From Pseudomonas sp. FP2196 (lineage in GTDB: Bacteria > Pseudomonadota > Gammaproteobacteria > Pseudomonadales > Pseudomonadaceae), in NCBI RefSeq assembly GCF_030687715.1, contig NZ_CP117445.1, positions 2,228,501 to 2,292,500 on the forward strand: DNA of 64,000 nt, read 5' to 3'. The translations under genes and the position numbers were made by a program. Below are positions 9,340-19,438 of this stretch, piece by piece. The notes under the pieces are model-generated. The model saw only the letters and a program-made list of their open reading frames with translations. It searched no databases and was not told the origin of the DNA. The stretch's first letter is position 1; each line of letters begins with the position of its first letter.

Positions 9340-10359
9340 ATGGCGACGATCAAGGATGTAGCGGCGCTCGCGGGAATTTCCTATACGACCGTGTCTCATG
9401 TTGTGAACAACACCCGCCCGGTCAGCCAGGAGGTACGGCTGAAAGTCGAAGCGGCCATCAAGACCCTGGACTATGTACCGAGCGCGGTGGCGCGTTCGCT
9501 GAAAGCAAAGACCACTGCAACTATTGGCCTCTTGGTGCCCAACAGCCTCAACCCGTACTTTGCCGAGCTGGCGCGGGGCATTGAGGATTACTGTGAGCGT
9601 AACGGCTACTGCGTGATTCTCTGCAACTCCGATGACAACCCTGAGAAACAGCGCAGCTATTTACGTGTGCTGCTGGAGAAACGCATCGATGGTCTGATCG
9701 TCGCCTCAGCCGGCGGTGACAGTGGCCTGGCCCAAGGGTTGGCCGGTGTGAAGACACCAATGGTGATTGTCGACCGCGGCCTGGATGGCGTGGATGCGGA
9801 TCTGGTACGCATCGATCATGAGTACGGCGCTTACCTCGCCACCCGGCATCTGCTGGAGCTTGGTCATCGCGACATCGCGACTATCGGCGGCCCGGCGAGC
9901 ACCAGCGTGGCGCAGATGCGTCAAGCCGGATATTGCCGTGCACTGAAAGAGGCGGGTATAGACGTACGCCCGGCGCGCATGCTGGAAAGTGATTTCACCA
10001 GCACTGGGGGTTACAACGCAGCTGCGATCCTGCTCGAAAAGAATCCGCCGAGTGCGATTTTTGCCGGTAACGACATGATCGGTATCGGTGTGTTGCGCGC
10101 GGCGGCAGAGCGCAACGTACGGGTGCCGACCGAGCTTTCGGTGATCGGCTTCGACGATATCCAGATGAGTCGTTACGTTTACCCGGCGCTGACCACCGTC
10201 GGCCAATCGATTCTGCAACTGGGCGAGATGGCGGCCGAAGTGTTGCTGCGAAGGATTGCTACCCCGAGTCTGGGCACTGATCAACGAATCGTGACCCCGA
10301 GTATTGTCTTGCGCGAGTCGACCGCGCCGCTGTCCGGCGTGTTCACCGAATACCGCTGA
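9340..10359 (+). CDS. rbsR: LacI-family repressor of the ribose operon
   Basis: 339 residues. The N-terminal helix-turn-helix is classical LacI (ATIKDVAALAGISYTTVSHV) with the hinge helix SAVARSLKA near residue 50, followed by a periplasmic-binding-protein-like sensor domain (about residues 60-335). It should bind the palindrome before rbsB and release it on ribose binding. The gene lies within the operon rather than at its end as in E. coli, giving autoregulation. Spacing to rbsC is 3 nt. Confidence 0.9.
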   Translation: MATIKDVAALAGISYTTVSHVVNNTRPVSQEVRLKVEAAIKTLDYVPSAVARSLKAKTTATIGLLVPNSLNPYFAELARGIEDYCERNGYCVILCNSDDNPEKQRSYLRVLLEKRIDGLIVASAGGDSGLAQGLAGVKTPMVIVDRGLDGVDADLVRIDHEYGAYLATRHLLELGHRDIATIGGPASTSVAQMRQAGYCRALKEAGIDVRPARMLESDFTSTGGYNAAAILLEKNPPSAIFAGNDMIGIGVLRAAAERNVRVPTELSVIGFDDIQMSRYVYPALTTVGQSILQLGEMAAEVLLRRIATPSLGTDQRIVTPSIVLRESTAPLSGVFTEYR

Positions 10360-10383
10360 AACCGAATTGACGAGTAATGATGT

Positions 10384-11301
10384 ATGCCAGCAAATGTAGT
10401 GGTAATAGGCAGCCTGAACATGGACCTGGTGACCCGGGCGCCACGGTTGCCCCGGGGTGGAGAAACCCTGATCGGTCATTCGTTTACCACCGTATCTGGT
10501 GGCAAGGGCGCCAATCAGGCCGTGGCTGCAGCGCGATTGGGCGCGCAAGTGGCGATGGTTGGTTGTGTTGGCAACGATGATTACGGCGTGCAACTGCGTG
10601 ACGCCTTGTTGGCTGAGCAGATTGACTGTCAGGCGGTGAGCGTTGTCGAGGATTCCAGTGGTGTTGCGCTGATCGTGGTCGATGACAACAGTCAGAACGC
10701 TATTGTGATTGTCGCCGGAGCCAACGGCGCAATGACGCCTGGGGTGATCGACCGGTTCGACCCGGTTTTGCAGGCCGCTGAGGTTGTCATCTGCCAGCTC
10801 GAGATCCCGGATGCAACGGTGGGCCATGCGCTCAAACGCGCACATGCGCTGGGCAAGACCGTCATTCTCAATCCGGCCCCCGCCAGCCGTCCATTGCCGA
10901 GCGACTGGTTCGCGGCCATCGATTATCTGATTCCCAATGAAAGCGAAGCTGCCGCGTTAAGCGGCTTGCCGGTCGACTCGCTGGACACCGCGAAAAGCGC
11001 GGCGAGTCACTTGATCGCGATGGGGGCTGGCAAAGTCATCATCACTCTCGGCGCTGAGGGTTCGTTATTCGCCGACGGCAAAGGTTTCGAGCATTTCCCC
11101 GCTCCGAAAGTGAAAGCTGTCGATACCACGGCGGCGGGGGACACTTTCGTCGGTGGTTTCGCCGCTGCGCTGGCCGCTGGCAAGTCTGAGGCCGAAGCGA
11201 TTCGCTACGGACAGATTGCCGCCGCATTGTCAGTGACTCGCGCCGGTGCGCAGCCATCTATCCCAACAATGTCCGACGTACAGGCGTTTAAACCCGCATG
11301 A
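10384..11301 (+). CDS. rbsK: ribokinase
   Basis: A 305-residue PfkB-family kinase that phosphorylates D-ribose to ribose 5-phosphate with ATP. Visible signatures are [15 protein letters not shown] (PfkB signature 1, about residue 39) and [17 protein letters not shown] (signature 2), which contains the catalytic Asp of AAGDTF. Start at 10384 gives the standard N-terminus [15 protein letters not shown]; the ribosome site is weak (GACGAG about 10 nt upstream). The stop overlaps the rbsD start by 4 nt. Confidence 0.94.
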   Translation: MPANVVVIGSLNMDLVTRAPRLPRGGETLIGHSFTTVSGGKGANQAVAAARLGAQVAMVGCVGNDDYGVQLRDALLAEQIDCQAVSVVEDSSGVALIVVDDNSQNAIVIVAGANGAMTPGVIDRFDPVLQAAEVVICQLEIPDATVGHALKRAHALGKTVILNPAPASRPLPSDWFAAIDYLIPNESEAAALSGLPVDSLDTAKSAASHLIAMGAGKVIITLGAEGSLFADGKGFEHFPAPKVKAVDTTAAGDTFVGGFAAALAAGKSEAEAIRYGQIAAALSVTRAGAQPSIPTMSDVQAFKPA

Positions 11302-11702
11302 AAAAGACTCCATTGCTCAACGTTGCGTTATCGCGGCTGATTGCCTCTCTGGGGCATGGCGACATGGTGGTCATTGGTGATGCCGGATTGCCGGTGCCGC
11401 CCGGTGTCGAACTGATCGATCTGGCGCTGACCCATGGTGTCCCTGATTTCGTCAGCACGCTGAAAGTCGTGCTCAGCGAAATGCAGGTAGAAAGTCATGT
11501 GCTGGCCAAAGAGATCTTCGACAAGCAGCCTACAGCGCTGATCACGCTGGACGAGCTGAATGAAGAGGGCGCCCTGGGTCGTCGGGATCTGGTCAGTCAC
11601 GAGCAATTCAAGGTTCTCAGCCGACAGGCACGGGCGATTGTTCGTACAGGCGAATGTCAGCCGTACTGCAACATCGTTCTGTTGGCAGGTGTTACGTTCT
11701 AA
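11298..11702 (+). CDS. rbsD: D-ribose pyranase
   Basis: A 134-residue RbsD/FucU-family protein. It interconverts pyranose and furanose forms of ribose so that ribokinase receives its preferred anomer. Family features are the N-terminal [17 protein letters not shown] with its conserved His and Asp, and the C-terminal [17 protein letters not shown]. It starts with an ATG overlapping the rbsK stop codon, so it is translationally coupled, and is followed 31 nt later by the nucleoside hydrolase gene. Confidence 0.93.
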   Translation: MKKTPLLNVALSRLIASLGHGDMVVIGDAGLPVPPGVELIDLALTHGVPDFVSTLKVVLSEMQVESHVLAKEIFDKQPTALITLDELNEEGALGRRDLVSHEQFKVLSRQARAIVRTGECQPYCNIVLLAGVTF

Positions 11703-11733
11703 CTTTCGATTTCACATGCACAAGGAATGCGCT

Positions 11734-12762
11734 ATGCAACGCTATGCTCAAAAACTGCATCAACTGATCCGGAGTCTGCTGCTTTTGTCCGTGATAACTG
11801 CAACCGGCGCTCATGCGGCGGAAAAAATCGACCTGATCATCGATACAGACCCAGGTGCCGACGATGTGGTCGCCTTGCTGTTCGCGCTGGCCTCGCCGGA
11901 CGAACTGAACATTCGTGCGCTGACCACCGTGGCCGGCAACGTGCGTCTCGACAAGACTTCGCGTAACGCGCGTCTGGCTCGTGAGTGGGCGGGGCGCGAG
12001 GATGTGCCGGTCTATGCTGGCGCACCGAAGCCGCTGATGCGTACGCCGATCTACGCCGAGAACATCCATGGCAAGGAAGGCCTGTCGGGTGTCACCGTAC
12101 ACGAACCGAAAAAAGGCCTGGCTGAAGGCAATGCGGTCAATTATCTGATCGACACCCTTAAAAAAGCCAAGCCGCACAGCATCACCATCGCTATGCTCGG
12201 CCCGCAAACCAACCTGGCGCTTGCGTTGATCCAGGAACCGGAAATTGTCCAGGGCATCAAGGAAGTGGTGATCATGGGGGGGGCGCACTTTAATGGTGGC
12301 AACATCACCCCGGTGGCTGAATTCAACCTGTTTGCCGATCCGCAAGCGGCAGAAGTGGTGCTCAAGAGCGGCGTCAAGCTGACCTATCTGCCACTGGACG
12401 TGACCCACAAGATTCTCACCAGTGATGCGCGCCTGAAGCAGATTGCCGCGCTGAACAATAACGCGAGCAAAATTGTCGGCGACATCCTAAACGAATACAT
12501 CAAAGGCGATATGGAGCACTACGGCATTCCGGGCGGCCCGGTGCATGACGCCACCGTCGTGGCTTATCTGCTCAAGCCCGAACTCTTCACCGGTCGTTCG
12601 GTGAATGTCGTGGTTGATAGTCGTGAAGGCCCGACTTTCGGTCAGACCATTGTCGATTGGTATGACGGCCTCAAGGCACCGAAGAATGCCTTCTGGGTGG
12701 AAAATGGCGATGCCCAGGGTTTCTTTGATCTGTTGACCGAGCGCCTGAAGCGCCTGAAGTAA
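11734..12762 (+). CDS. exported nucleoside hydrolase (IunH family)
   Basis: A 342-residue precursor with a signal peptide (residues about 1-28, ending GAHA) and then the inosine-uridine nucleoside hydrolase fold: DTDPGADDVVALLFAL supplies the calcium-binding aspartates, and the later segment HDATVVAYLL carries the conserved C-terminal His-Asp. Such enzymes split nucleosides into base and ribose. The export signal suggests it acts in the periplasm, and its place at the end of the rbs operon suggests that it provides ribose for RbsB. The start is chosen for the AAGGAA 7 nt upstream and the signal peptide. A terminator follows. Confidence 0.88.
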   Translation: MQRYAQKLHQLIRSLLLLSVITATGAHAAEKIDLIIDTDPGADDVVALLFALASPDELNIRALTTVAGNVRLDKTSRNARLAREWAGREDVPVYAGAPKPLMRTPIYAENIHGKEGLSGVTVHEPKKGLAEGNAVNYLIDTLKKAKPHSITIAMLGPQTNLALALIQEPEIVQGIKEVVIMGGAHFNGGNITPVAEFNLFADPQAAEVVLKSGVKLTYLPLDVTHKILTSDARLKQIAALNNNASKIVGDILNEYIKGDMEHYGIPGGPVHDATVVAYLLKPELFTGRSVNVVVDSREGPTFGQTIVDWYDGLKAPKNAFWVENGDAQGFFDLLTERLKRLK

Positions 12763-12770
12763 ATGAGCGA

Positions 12771-12798
12771 CCCGCAGGTGCCAGCCTGCGGGTTTTTT
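12771..12798 (+). terminator. intrinsic terminator of the ribose operon
   Basis: An 8-bp perfect GC-rich stem CCCGCAGG/CCTGCGGG with a 6-nt loop and a following T6 run, 8 nt after the last stop codon of the operon. Confidence 0.88.
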
Positions 12799-13003
12799 AT
12801 TCTCCCTGCGCTTGTTCGACCTGCTCGGTCGGATACCTTTCGAAAATCTGCTGGATGAAATGCTGGGCCGCTTGTGTTCCCAGATCCTTGACCAGAAGAT
12901 CAATACCAATCAGCGCCAACTCTTCTGTGGTTCCCGGGCTGTAGGAGCTGTGTCCGTCGGCCCATTTGGCTTTGATGTCGGCTTCGATGCTTAGGCTGGT
13001 CAT
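12797..13003 (-). CDS. small conserved hypothetical protein
   Basis: A 68-residue acidic protein beginning MTSLSIEADIKAKWADGHSS. It is soluble, with no signal peptide and no recognisable domain. I recall similar short proteins as conserved in Pseudomonas, but I do not know a function. The frame stays open for 99 nt before the chosen ATG, with other ATGs at 13048 and 13102; none has a strong ribosome site. Its end abuts the terminator of the ribose operon, which may serve both strands. Confidence 0.5.
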   Translation of the reverse strand: MTSLSIEADIKAKWADGHSSYSPGTTEELALIGIDLLVKDLGTQAAQHFIQQIFERYPTEQVEQAQGE

Positions 13004-13135
13004 GATGAGGCTCGGAAAGTCGGGAGGTCTGTGCGTCGAGTTAACCATTTTGTCGGGCGTTTGGCACTGCGACTTAGGCATGAGCGGAGCGCTATGCGAC
13101 ACTTGGTCTTTTCCGGCTTATCCAAGGATTGTGCT

Positions 13136-13441
13136 GTGCAGATCGATTTGAATACCCCTGATGGCCTTACGCTTGATGCTGTGCGTCGATTGCTGGCTTC
13201 GGCCAGCGATGATGAACACACGCAGTTGCGAGTGACCAAGGGCGGTATCGCTTACATCTCTTCTGGTGTGACGGGCGGGCAGGACATCGATGGCTTGTTG
13301 TTTCGCCTGGAAACCTGGGCCAAGGGGTCGGGTTACGTTGGCAATGTCGCGGCCAGTGACGACGTGTGGGTGATGCAGATTTTCAACGCGCTCAAGGACA
13401 ACTGGCCGAATCCGCCATATGACTACATTGACGTTTACTGA
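13136..13441 (+). CDS. conserved hypothetical protein
   Basis: 101 residues from a GTG start that has AAGGA at a 7-nt distance; ATGs further upstream in the frame (13031, 13094) lack a ribosome site and overlap the promoter area of the divergent small gene. The sequence (MQIDLNTPDG at the start, PYDYIDVY at the end) looks like a folded alpha/beta protein without membrane segments or export signal. I do not recognise a family. Monocistronic. Confidence 0.55.
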   Translation: MQIDLNTPDGLTLDAVRRLLASASDDEHTQLRVTKGGIAYISSGVTGGQDIDGLLFRLETWAKGSGYVGNVAASDDVWVMQIFNALKDNWPNPPYDYIDVY

Positions 13442-13606
13442 GCTCGTTAATATTCAGTCACGATTGATTGATGAGTGGCCCTCGCCGCTCAGGCACACTC
13501 GGCGTTTTTCCGATTGTGTGGCCGGGTGATGGCATTTGTCATGAAACCAAACGTCTGATCGGCGGTCGCACGATCTCAGCTAACTATTTGAAAACAAGGA
13601 GGCTTC

Positions 13607-13924
13607 ATGCCTTTGAAGTTCGCATCACTGGGTGCACTAATGGCCGTTACCATGTTGGCCGGTTGCAGCACAACCTCCAGCGAGTCGGCAAAGGATCCTG
13701 TGGCAACCGAAGCCGGTCATAGCCGCTGTGAAGCAACGGCAGCGGAGTTCGCCATTGGCAAGAAAGCTTCGCCTGCCCTGTTGGAGCAGGCTCGCGCCAA
13801 GGCCGGTGCGCAAAACGCCCGATTCCTCAAGCCAGACGACATGATCACTCTGGAATATCGTTCTGATCGCTTGAACCTGAATACCGACAACAGTCTCGTG
13901 GTGACTCGCGTCAACTGCGGCTGA
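13607..13924 (+). CDS. lipoprotein with I78-family peptidase-inhibitor domain
   Basis: The 105-residue product has a lipoprotein signal (MLAGC at residues 16-20). The remaining domain carries the I78 inhibitor pattern: CEATAAEFAIGKKAS, then ARAKAGAQNARFLKPDDMITLEYR and DRLNLNTD, closing with NCG. Members inhibit serine peptidases, and the two cysteines probably form a disulphide in the periplasm. The ATG follows AAGGAGG by 7 nt, an unusually strong ribosome site, suggesting high expression. A bidirectional terminator follows. Confidence 0.8.
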   Translation: MPLKFASLGALMAVTMLAGCSTTSSESAKDPVATEAGHSRCEATAAEFAIGKKASPALLEQARAKAGAQNARFLKPDDMITLEYRSDRLNLNTDNSLVVTRVNCG

Positions 13925-13951
13925 TAGCCGGCAGCTTTTGTTTCAGGCATA

Positions 13952-13981
13952 AAAAACCCCGTCACATGGACGGGGTTTTTT
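13952..13981. terminator. bidirectional intrinsic terminator
   Basis: Nearly perfect stem AAAAACCCCGTC with GACGGGGTTTTT and a 4-nt loop, between the convergent I78 lipoprotein and cold-shock genes. Confidence 0.88.
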
Positions 13982-13996
13982 TAGTGCGCCGAGAAA

Positions 13997-14209
13997 TTAC
14001 TCTGGGCGAACCTGTGCAGCTTGCATACCCTTTTGGCCTTTCTCAGCCACGAAGGAAACGGTCTGGCCTTCTTTCAGGCTTTTGAAACCGTCGCTTTCGA
14101 TAGCTTTGAAGTGTACGAACAGGTCGTCACCGCCACCTTGAGGAGTGATGAAGCCGAAGCCTTTTTCATCGTTGAACCACTTAACGGTGCCGGTTTGGCG
14201 ATTAGACAT
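13997..14209 (-). CDS. cold-shock domain protein (CspA/CapB type)
   Basis: A 70-residue single cold-shock domain. RNP1 (KGFGFI) and RNP2 (DLFVHF) are intact, as is the N-terminal [14 protein letters not shown]. It binds single-stranded RNA/DNA and acts as an RNA chaperone. The gene is preceded by about 290 nt of non-coding, AT-richer DNA; cold-shock genes usually have a long structured leader, so part of this may be transcribed. The nearest named homologue I know is CapB of P. fragi, but the genus has several paralogues and I cannot tell which this is. Confidence 0.93.
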   Translation of the reverse strand: MSNRQTGTVKWFNDEKGFGFITPQGGGDDLFVHFKAIESDGFKSLKEGQTVSFVAEKGQKGMQAAQVRPE

Positions 14210-14497
14210 GGTGTATCTCCAAGAAACATATATTTTTCAGTACTGTGCTGCTCAGGCCAACTGGGCACACCCGGGTATCATAGTCGAAATGTTCGCTTTG
14301 GGAGCCCCCCGGACGTGCTGTTTGCCAATCAGTCGTGTTTTCTTTACTGCCTGTTTCCGCTGAAAGCCCCGGTTTGAAAGGCTTTGAGCGAAAAATAAAG
14401 ACAATAAAAAAACCTGTAAAACCTGCATAAAACGTCCGAAAAGGCTCAATTACCGCCTTTTTTACGGGCGCCGAGTCCTGTCACGACGCGTTTTTAA

Positions 14498-14800
14498 TTA
14501 CTTTTTCGCCGGGGTATTGGCCTTGCATTTGGCGATTTGGCCCAGCGCTTTCTGCTGCAGTTCAGGGGTGGCCTTATTATCCATCAGCGCCTGAATGTCG
14601 CCGGCAGGGTAAGACTTGATTGCATCGGCGCCACAGGCACAGTGTGATTTGGCGGCAGCGGCGCCAATCTGCGGAGTCGCCGCCTGAGTGCACTGCGCCA
14701 TGTATTTTTCACGCTCGCCCTTCGGCCAATCGGCGTGAGCGCTCAGCGGCAGCAGCAGAACAATGGGGGCGACTACAGCGAACAGGGTATTCAGACGCAT
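14498..14800 (-). CDS. small exported cysteine-containing protein
   Basis: 100 residues with a signal peptide (1-23, cleavage after SAHA) and a mature part of about 77 residues with four cysteines (QCTQ, HCACG, KCK) and a lysine-rich C-terminus. It looks like a small helical periplasmic protein with two disulphides. AAGGAG precedes the ATG at 14800 by 8 nt; the frame is open 45 nt further upstream but without a better site. I do not recognise a function. Confidence 0.65.
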   Translation of the reverse strand: MRLNTLFAVVAPIVLLLPLSAHADWPKGEREKYMAQCTQAATPQIGAAAAKSHCACGADAIKSYPAGDIQALMDNKATPELQQKALGQIAKCKANTPAKK

Positions 14801-15132
14801 GCGAGGATGCTCCTTTTGGGTCAATGTCTTGTTATCTGAGGGCATAAAGGCCCATCAAGTTCAGCACTCTGGCATAAAAGCGGACGATTTGCCTTCTGGT
14901 GAAACAGAGGCATTAAGTGCCCGCTCATCTGTGCTAGCATGCCGGGCTCAAGCGTTCACAGGCTTCGGATGGCTTTCAGTCCCGGCGGCGGTCAACGTGC
15001 GAATATTCTGATTTGAATCCCAGTCACTCTGGTTCGGTTTTCCGGTTGGCCGCAAGGCTCCTGCCGCTGTAAGGCAGGCGTTCGTCATTGAATGGCCTGG
15101 ATCGGATCTTGTACTGGCTCATCCCAACCCAC
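14801..15132 (+). other. non-coding region upstream of thrS
   Basis: About 330 bases with no supported gene. It should contain the promoter and most of the leader of the thrS operon. A small hairpin (CTGCC/GGCAG around 15062-15078) is visible, and the leader ends in the anticodon-like hairpin listed separately. No clear -35/-10 pair stood out. Confidence 0.5.
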
Positions 15133-15153
15133 GTGACCTTTGGTAGGGGTCAC
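15133..15153 (+). promoter_or_regulatory. thrS leader hairpin resembling the tRNA-Thr anticodon arm
   Basis: GTGACC pairs with GGTCAC, and a U-G pair extends the stem, leaving a 7-nt loop TTGGTAG. Read as an anticodon loop, it has U at position 33, GGU at 34-36 (the anticodon of tRNA-Thr for ACC/ACU) and a purine at 37. It ends 20 nt before the thrS ATG, beside the purine-rich ribosome site. In E. coli, ThrRS represses its own translation by binding such a mimic. Confidence 0.6.
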
Positions 15154-15172
15154 CACTAGGAGAGGAGGCGCC

Positions 15173-17095
15173 ATGCCAACTATTACTCTTCCCGACGGCA
15201 GTCAACGTTCATTCGATCACCCGGTTTCCGTAGCCGAGGTCGCCGCATCCATTGGTGCAGGTCTGGCCAAAGCCACCGTAGCCGGCAAGGTCAATGGCAA
15301 GCTGGTTGACGCCAGCGACATCATCGACAGCGACGCTACGCTGCAAATCATCACGCCAAAGGATGAAGAGGGGCTGGAGATCATTCGCCACTCTTGCGCC
15401 CACCTGGTTGGTCACGCGGTCAAGCAGTTGTACCCGACCGCCAAAATGGTGATCGGACCGGTCATCGACGAAGGCTTCTATTACGACATCGCCTTCGAAC
15501 GTCCTTTTACTCCGGACGACATGGCGGCCATCGAACAGCGCATGCAGCAGCTGATCGAGAAAGATTACGACGTCATCAAGAAAGTCACTCCGCGCGCCGA
15601 AGTGATCGAAGTGTTCAAGGCCCGCGGCGAAGACTACAAGCTGCGCCTGGTCGAAGACATGCCGAATGAACAGGCCATGGGTCTGTACTATCACGAAGAA
15701 TACGTCGACATGTGCCGCGGCCCGCACGTGCCGAACACGCGCTTCCTGAAATCCTTCAAGTTGACCAAGTTGTCCGGTGCCTACTGGCGCGGCGACGCCA
15801 AGAACGAGCAACTGCAGCGCGTTTACGGCACCGCCTGGGCGGATAAGAAGCAGTTGGCTGCGTACATCCAGCGCATCGAAGAAGCTGAAAAGCGCGATCA
15901 CCGCAAGATCGGCAAGCGTCTGGGACTGTTCCATACCCAGGAAGAAGCGCCGGGCATGGTGTTCTGGCATCCGAATGGCTGGACCCTGTACCAAGTGCTC
16001 GAGCAGTACATGCGCAAAGTGCAGCGTGACAACGGCTACCTTGAGATCAAGACGCCTCAAGTGGTTGACCGTAGCCTGTGGGAAAAATCCGGGCACTGGG
16101 CCAACTACGCCGACAATATGTTCACCACGCAGTCTGAAAGCCGCGACTACGCCATCAAGCCGATGAACTGCCCGTGCCACGTGCAGGTGTTCAATCAGGG
16201 CTTGAAGAGCTACCGCGAGCTCCCAATGCGCTTGGCCGAGTTCGGTGCGTGCCACCGTAACGAGCCTTCGGGTGCGCTGCACGGCATCATGCGTGTGCGC
16301 GGGTTCACTCAGGACGACGCTCACATCTTCTGTACTGAAGAGCAGATGCAGGCTGAATCCGCAGCATTCATCAAGCTGACCATGGATGTTTATCGTGACT
16401 TCGGCTTTACCGATGTCGAGATGAAGCTGTCCACTCGTCCGGAAAAACGCGTCGGTTCCGATGAGCTGTGGGATCGCGCCGAAGCTGCATTGGCTGCAGC
16501 CCTTGATTCTGCGGGCTTGCCGTACGATCTGCAGCCGGGTGAGGGTGCGTTCTACGGTCCGAAGATCGAATTTTCGCTGAAAGATTGCCTCGGTCGCGTG
16601 TGGCAGTGTGGTACCTTGCAGCTCGATTTTAACCTGCCTGTCCGTTTGGGCGCTGAATACGTCTCCGAAGACAACAGCCGCAAACACCCAGTGATGTTGC
16701 ACCGCGCGATCCTTGGTTCCTTCGAACGTTTCGTCGGGATTCTGATCGAGCACTACGAAGGTGCGTTCCCTGCCTGGCTGGCGCCAACCCAGGCAGTGGT
16801 CATGAATATCACTGATAAACAGGCAGATTTTGTTGCAGAAGTTGAAAAAACTCTCAACGAAAGCGGATTTCGTGCCAAGTCCGACTTGAGAAATGAAAAG
16901 ATCGGCTTTAAAATCCGCGAGCATACTTTGCTCAAGGTTCCCTATCTCTTGGTTATCGGAGATAAGGAAGTCGAGATGCAGACTGTCGCTGTGCGTACTC
17001 GTGAAGGTGCTGACCTGGGCTCAATGCCCGTCGCCCAGTTCGCTGAGTTTCTCGCGCAAGCGGTTTCCCGGCGTGGTCGCCCAGATTCGGAGTAA
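15173..17095 (+). CDS. thrS: threonyl-tRNA synthetase
   Basis: 640 residues, the standard length. Domains in order: TGS (1-60), the editing domain with the zinc-type HxxxH ([11 protein letters not shown], about residue 70) and CRGPH, class II catalytic core (about 240-530) with MNCPCH zinc ligand region and motif 2 [19 protein letters not shown], and the C-terminal anticodon-binding domain. It charges tRNA-Thr. The start at 15173 follows AGGAGAGGAGG; an in-frame GTG 33 nt upstream would lie inside the regulatory hairpin and is rejected. First gene of the translation operon, touching infC. Confidence 0.97.
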   Translation: MPTITLPDGSQRSFDHPVSVAEVAASIGAGLAKATVAGKVNGKLVDASDIIDSDATLQIITPKDEEGLEIIRHSCAHLVGHAVKQLYPTAKMVIGPVIDEGFYYDIAFERPFTPDDMAAIEQRMQQLIEKDYDVIKKVTPRAEVIEVFKARGEDYKLRLVEDMPNEQAMGLYYHEEYVDMCRGPHVPNTRFLKSFKLTKLSGAYWRGDAKNEQLQRVYGTAWADKKQLAAYIQRIEEAEKRDHRKIGKRLGLFHTQEEAPGMVFWHPNGWTLYQVLEQYMRKVQRDNGYLEIKTPQVVDRSLWEKSGHWANYADNMFTTQSESRDYAIKPMNCPCHVQVFNQGLKSYRELPMRLAEFGACHRNEPSGALHGIMRVRGFTQDDAHIFCTEEQMQAESAAFIKLTMDVYRDFGFTDVEMKLSTRPEKRVGSDELWDRAEAALAAALDSAGLPYDLQPGEGAFYGPKIEFSLKDCLGRVWQCGTLQLDFNLPVRLGAEYVSEDNSRKHPVMLHRAILGSFERFVGILIEHYEGAFPAWLAPTQAVVMNITDKQADFVAEVEKTLNESGFRAKSDLRNEKIGFKIREHTLLKVPYLLVIGDKEVEMQTVAVRTREGADLGSMPVAQFAEFLAQAVSRRGRPDSE

Positions 17096-17097
17096 TT

Positions 17098-17646
17098 ATT
17101 ATTAAGCGTGAAATGAGACAAGATAAACGAGCTGCACCGAAAGCCCCGATCAACGAGAATATCTCGGCACGCGAGGTTCGGTTAATTGGTGCTGAAGGTG
17201 AACAGCTTGGGATTGTGTCAATTGAAGACGCGCTTCTTAAGGCTGAAGAGGCCAAACTGGATTTGGTGGAAATTTCCGCCGATGCAGTACCCCCTGTTTG
17301 CAAGCTGATGGACTACGGCAAATCGATCTTCGAAAAGAAGAAACAGGTTGCCGCTGCAAAGAAAAACCAGAAGCAGATTCAGGTTAAAGAAATCAAGTTT
17401 CGTCCAGGGACGGAGGAAGGGGATTACCAGGTAAAACTGCGCAACCTGGTACGTTTCCTGAGTGATGGGGACAGGGCCAAGGTATCCTTGCGATTCCGCG
17501 GCCGTGAGATGGCCCACCAGGAGCTGGGGATGGAACTCCTCAAGCGGGTTGAAGCTGACCTGCTCGAGTACGGTTCGGTCGAACAGCATCCTAAGATGGA
17601 AGGACGCCAGCTGATCATGGTCATCGCCCCGAAAAAGAAGAAGTAA
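17098..17646 (+). CDS. infC: translation initiation factor IF-3 (AUU start)
   Basis: About 182 residues; the N- and C-terminal IF3 domains are linked by a lysine-rich helix, ending IAPKKKK. IF3 checks start codons and keeps 30S subunits free. The first ATG in frame (17113) has no ribosome site. Just upstream are three consecutive ATT codons (17095, 17098, 17101) followed by AAG CGT GAA, with GGAG at 17089-17092. An ATT at 17098 or 17101 has proper 5-8 nt spacing. AUU starts on infC are known to let IF3 repress its own synthesis. Which ATT is used cannot be decided by eye. It overlaps or abuts the thrS stop. Confidence 0.95.
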   Translation: MIKREMRQDKRAAPKAPINENISAREVRLIGAEGEQLGIVSIEDALLKAEEAKLDLVEISADAVPPVCKLMDYGKSIFEKKKQVAAAKKNQKQIQVKEIKFRPGTEEGDYQVKLRNLVRFLSDGDRAKVSLRFRGREMAHQELGMELLKRVEADLLEYGSVEQHPKMEGRQLIMVIAPKKKK

Positions 17647-17706
17647 TCAACAGGGCACGGCAGGCCTTCTGATTATGTTTATCAACTGAATGCGGAGTAT
17701 CCGAAC

Positions 17707-17901
17707 ATGCCAAAAATGAAAACCAAAAGTGGTGCTGCTAAGCGGTTTCTGAAAACTGCTAACGGTATCAAGCACAAGCACGCTTTCAAGAGCCACATCC
17801 TGACTAAAATGTCGACCAAGCGTAAGCGTCAACTGCGCGGTAGCAGCTTGCTGCATCCGTCTGACGTGGCAAAAGTCGAGCGCATGCTGCGCCTTCGTTA
17901 A
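17707..17901 (+). CDS. rpmI: 50S ribosomal protein L35
   Basis: A 64-residue, very basic protein of standard length. [14 protein letters not shown] at the start and the [15 protein letters not shown] segment are diagnostic of bL35. It lies between infC and rplT as in most bacteria. In E. coli L20 represses this mRNA by binding upstream of rpmI; the 60-nt gap here is short, and I did not identify an equivalent fold. Confidence 0.97.
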   Translation: MPKMKTKSGAAKRFLKTANGIKHKHAFKSHILTKMSTKRKRQLRGSSLLHPSDVAKVERMLRLR

Positions 17902-17929
17902 TTTTAGTCAAGAATAGAGGAAGTAACTC

Positions 17930-18286
17930 ATGGCTCGTGTAAAGCGTGGCGTCATTGCCCGTAAGCGTCACAAAAAAATTCTGAAACTTGCTAAAGGCTA
18001 CTACGGCGCACGCTCCCGCGTATTCCGTGTTGCCAAGCAAGCGGTAATCAAGGCAGGCCAATACGCCTACCGTGACCGTCGTCAGAAAAAACGTCAGTTC
18101 CGCGCTCTGTGGATCGCTCGTATCAACGCTGGTGCTCGTGTTAACGGTCTGTCCTACAGCCGTTTCATCGCTGGCCTGAAAAAAGCGTCCATCGAGATCG
18201 ACCGTAAGGTTCTGGCTGATCTGGCAGTGAACGAAAAAGCGGTGTTTGCTGCGATTGTCGAGAAAGCTAAAGCCACCTTGGCTTAA
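17930..18286 (+). CDS. rplT: 50S ribosomal protein L20
   Basis: 118 residues, highly basic and of standard length, beginning [16 protein letters not shown]. The [16 protein letters not shown] and [11 protein letters not shown] blocks are characteristic of bL20, which is needed for early 50S assembly and acts as translational repressor of its own operon in E. coli. GAGGAAG precedes the ATG. It is separated from rpmI by 28 nt and from pheS by 109 nt containing a strong terminator. Confidence 0.97.
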   Translation: MARVKRGVIARKRHKKILKLAKGYYGARSRVFRVAKQAVIKAGQYAYRDRRQKKRQFRALWIARINAGARVNGLSYSRFIAGLKKASIEIDRKVLADLAVNEKAVFAAIVEKAKATLA

Positions 18287-18341
18287 GTACCCCCGACAAT
18301 CACCCGGCCTCACTTCCGTGGGGCCAGGTGGTAAACGTCTT

Positions 18342-19412
<1,071 letters not shown>

Positions 19413-19438
19413 TCGTAACGAATTCTTAGGAGAGCAGG

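Noticed and set aside
15209..16924. Open frame of about 570 codons antisense to thrS
   Set aside because: Shadow of a highly conserved gene; no start site or homology.
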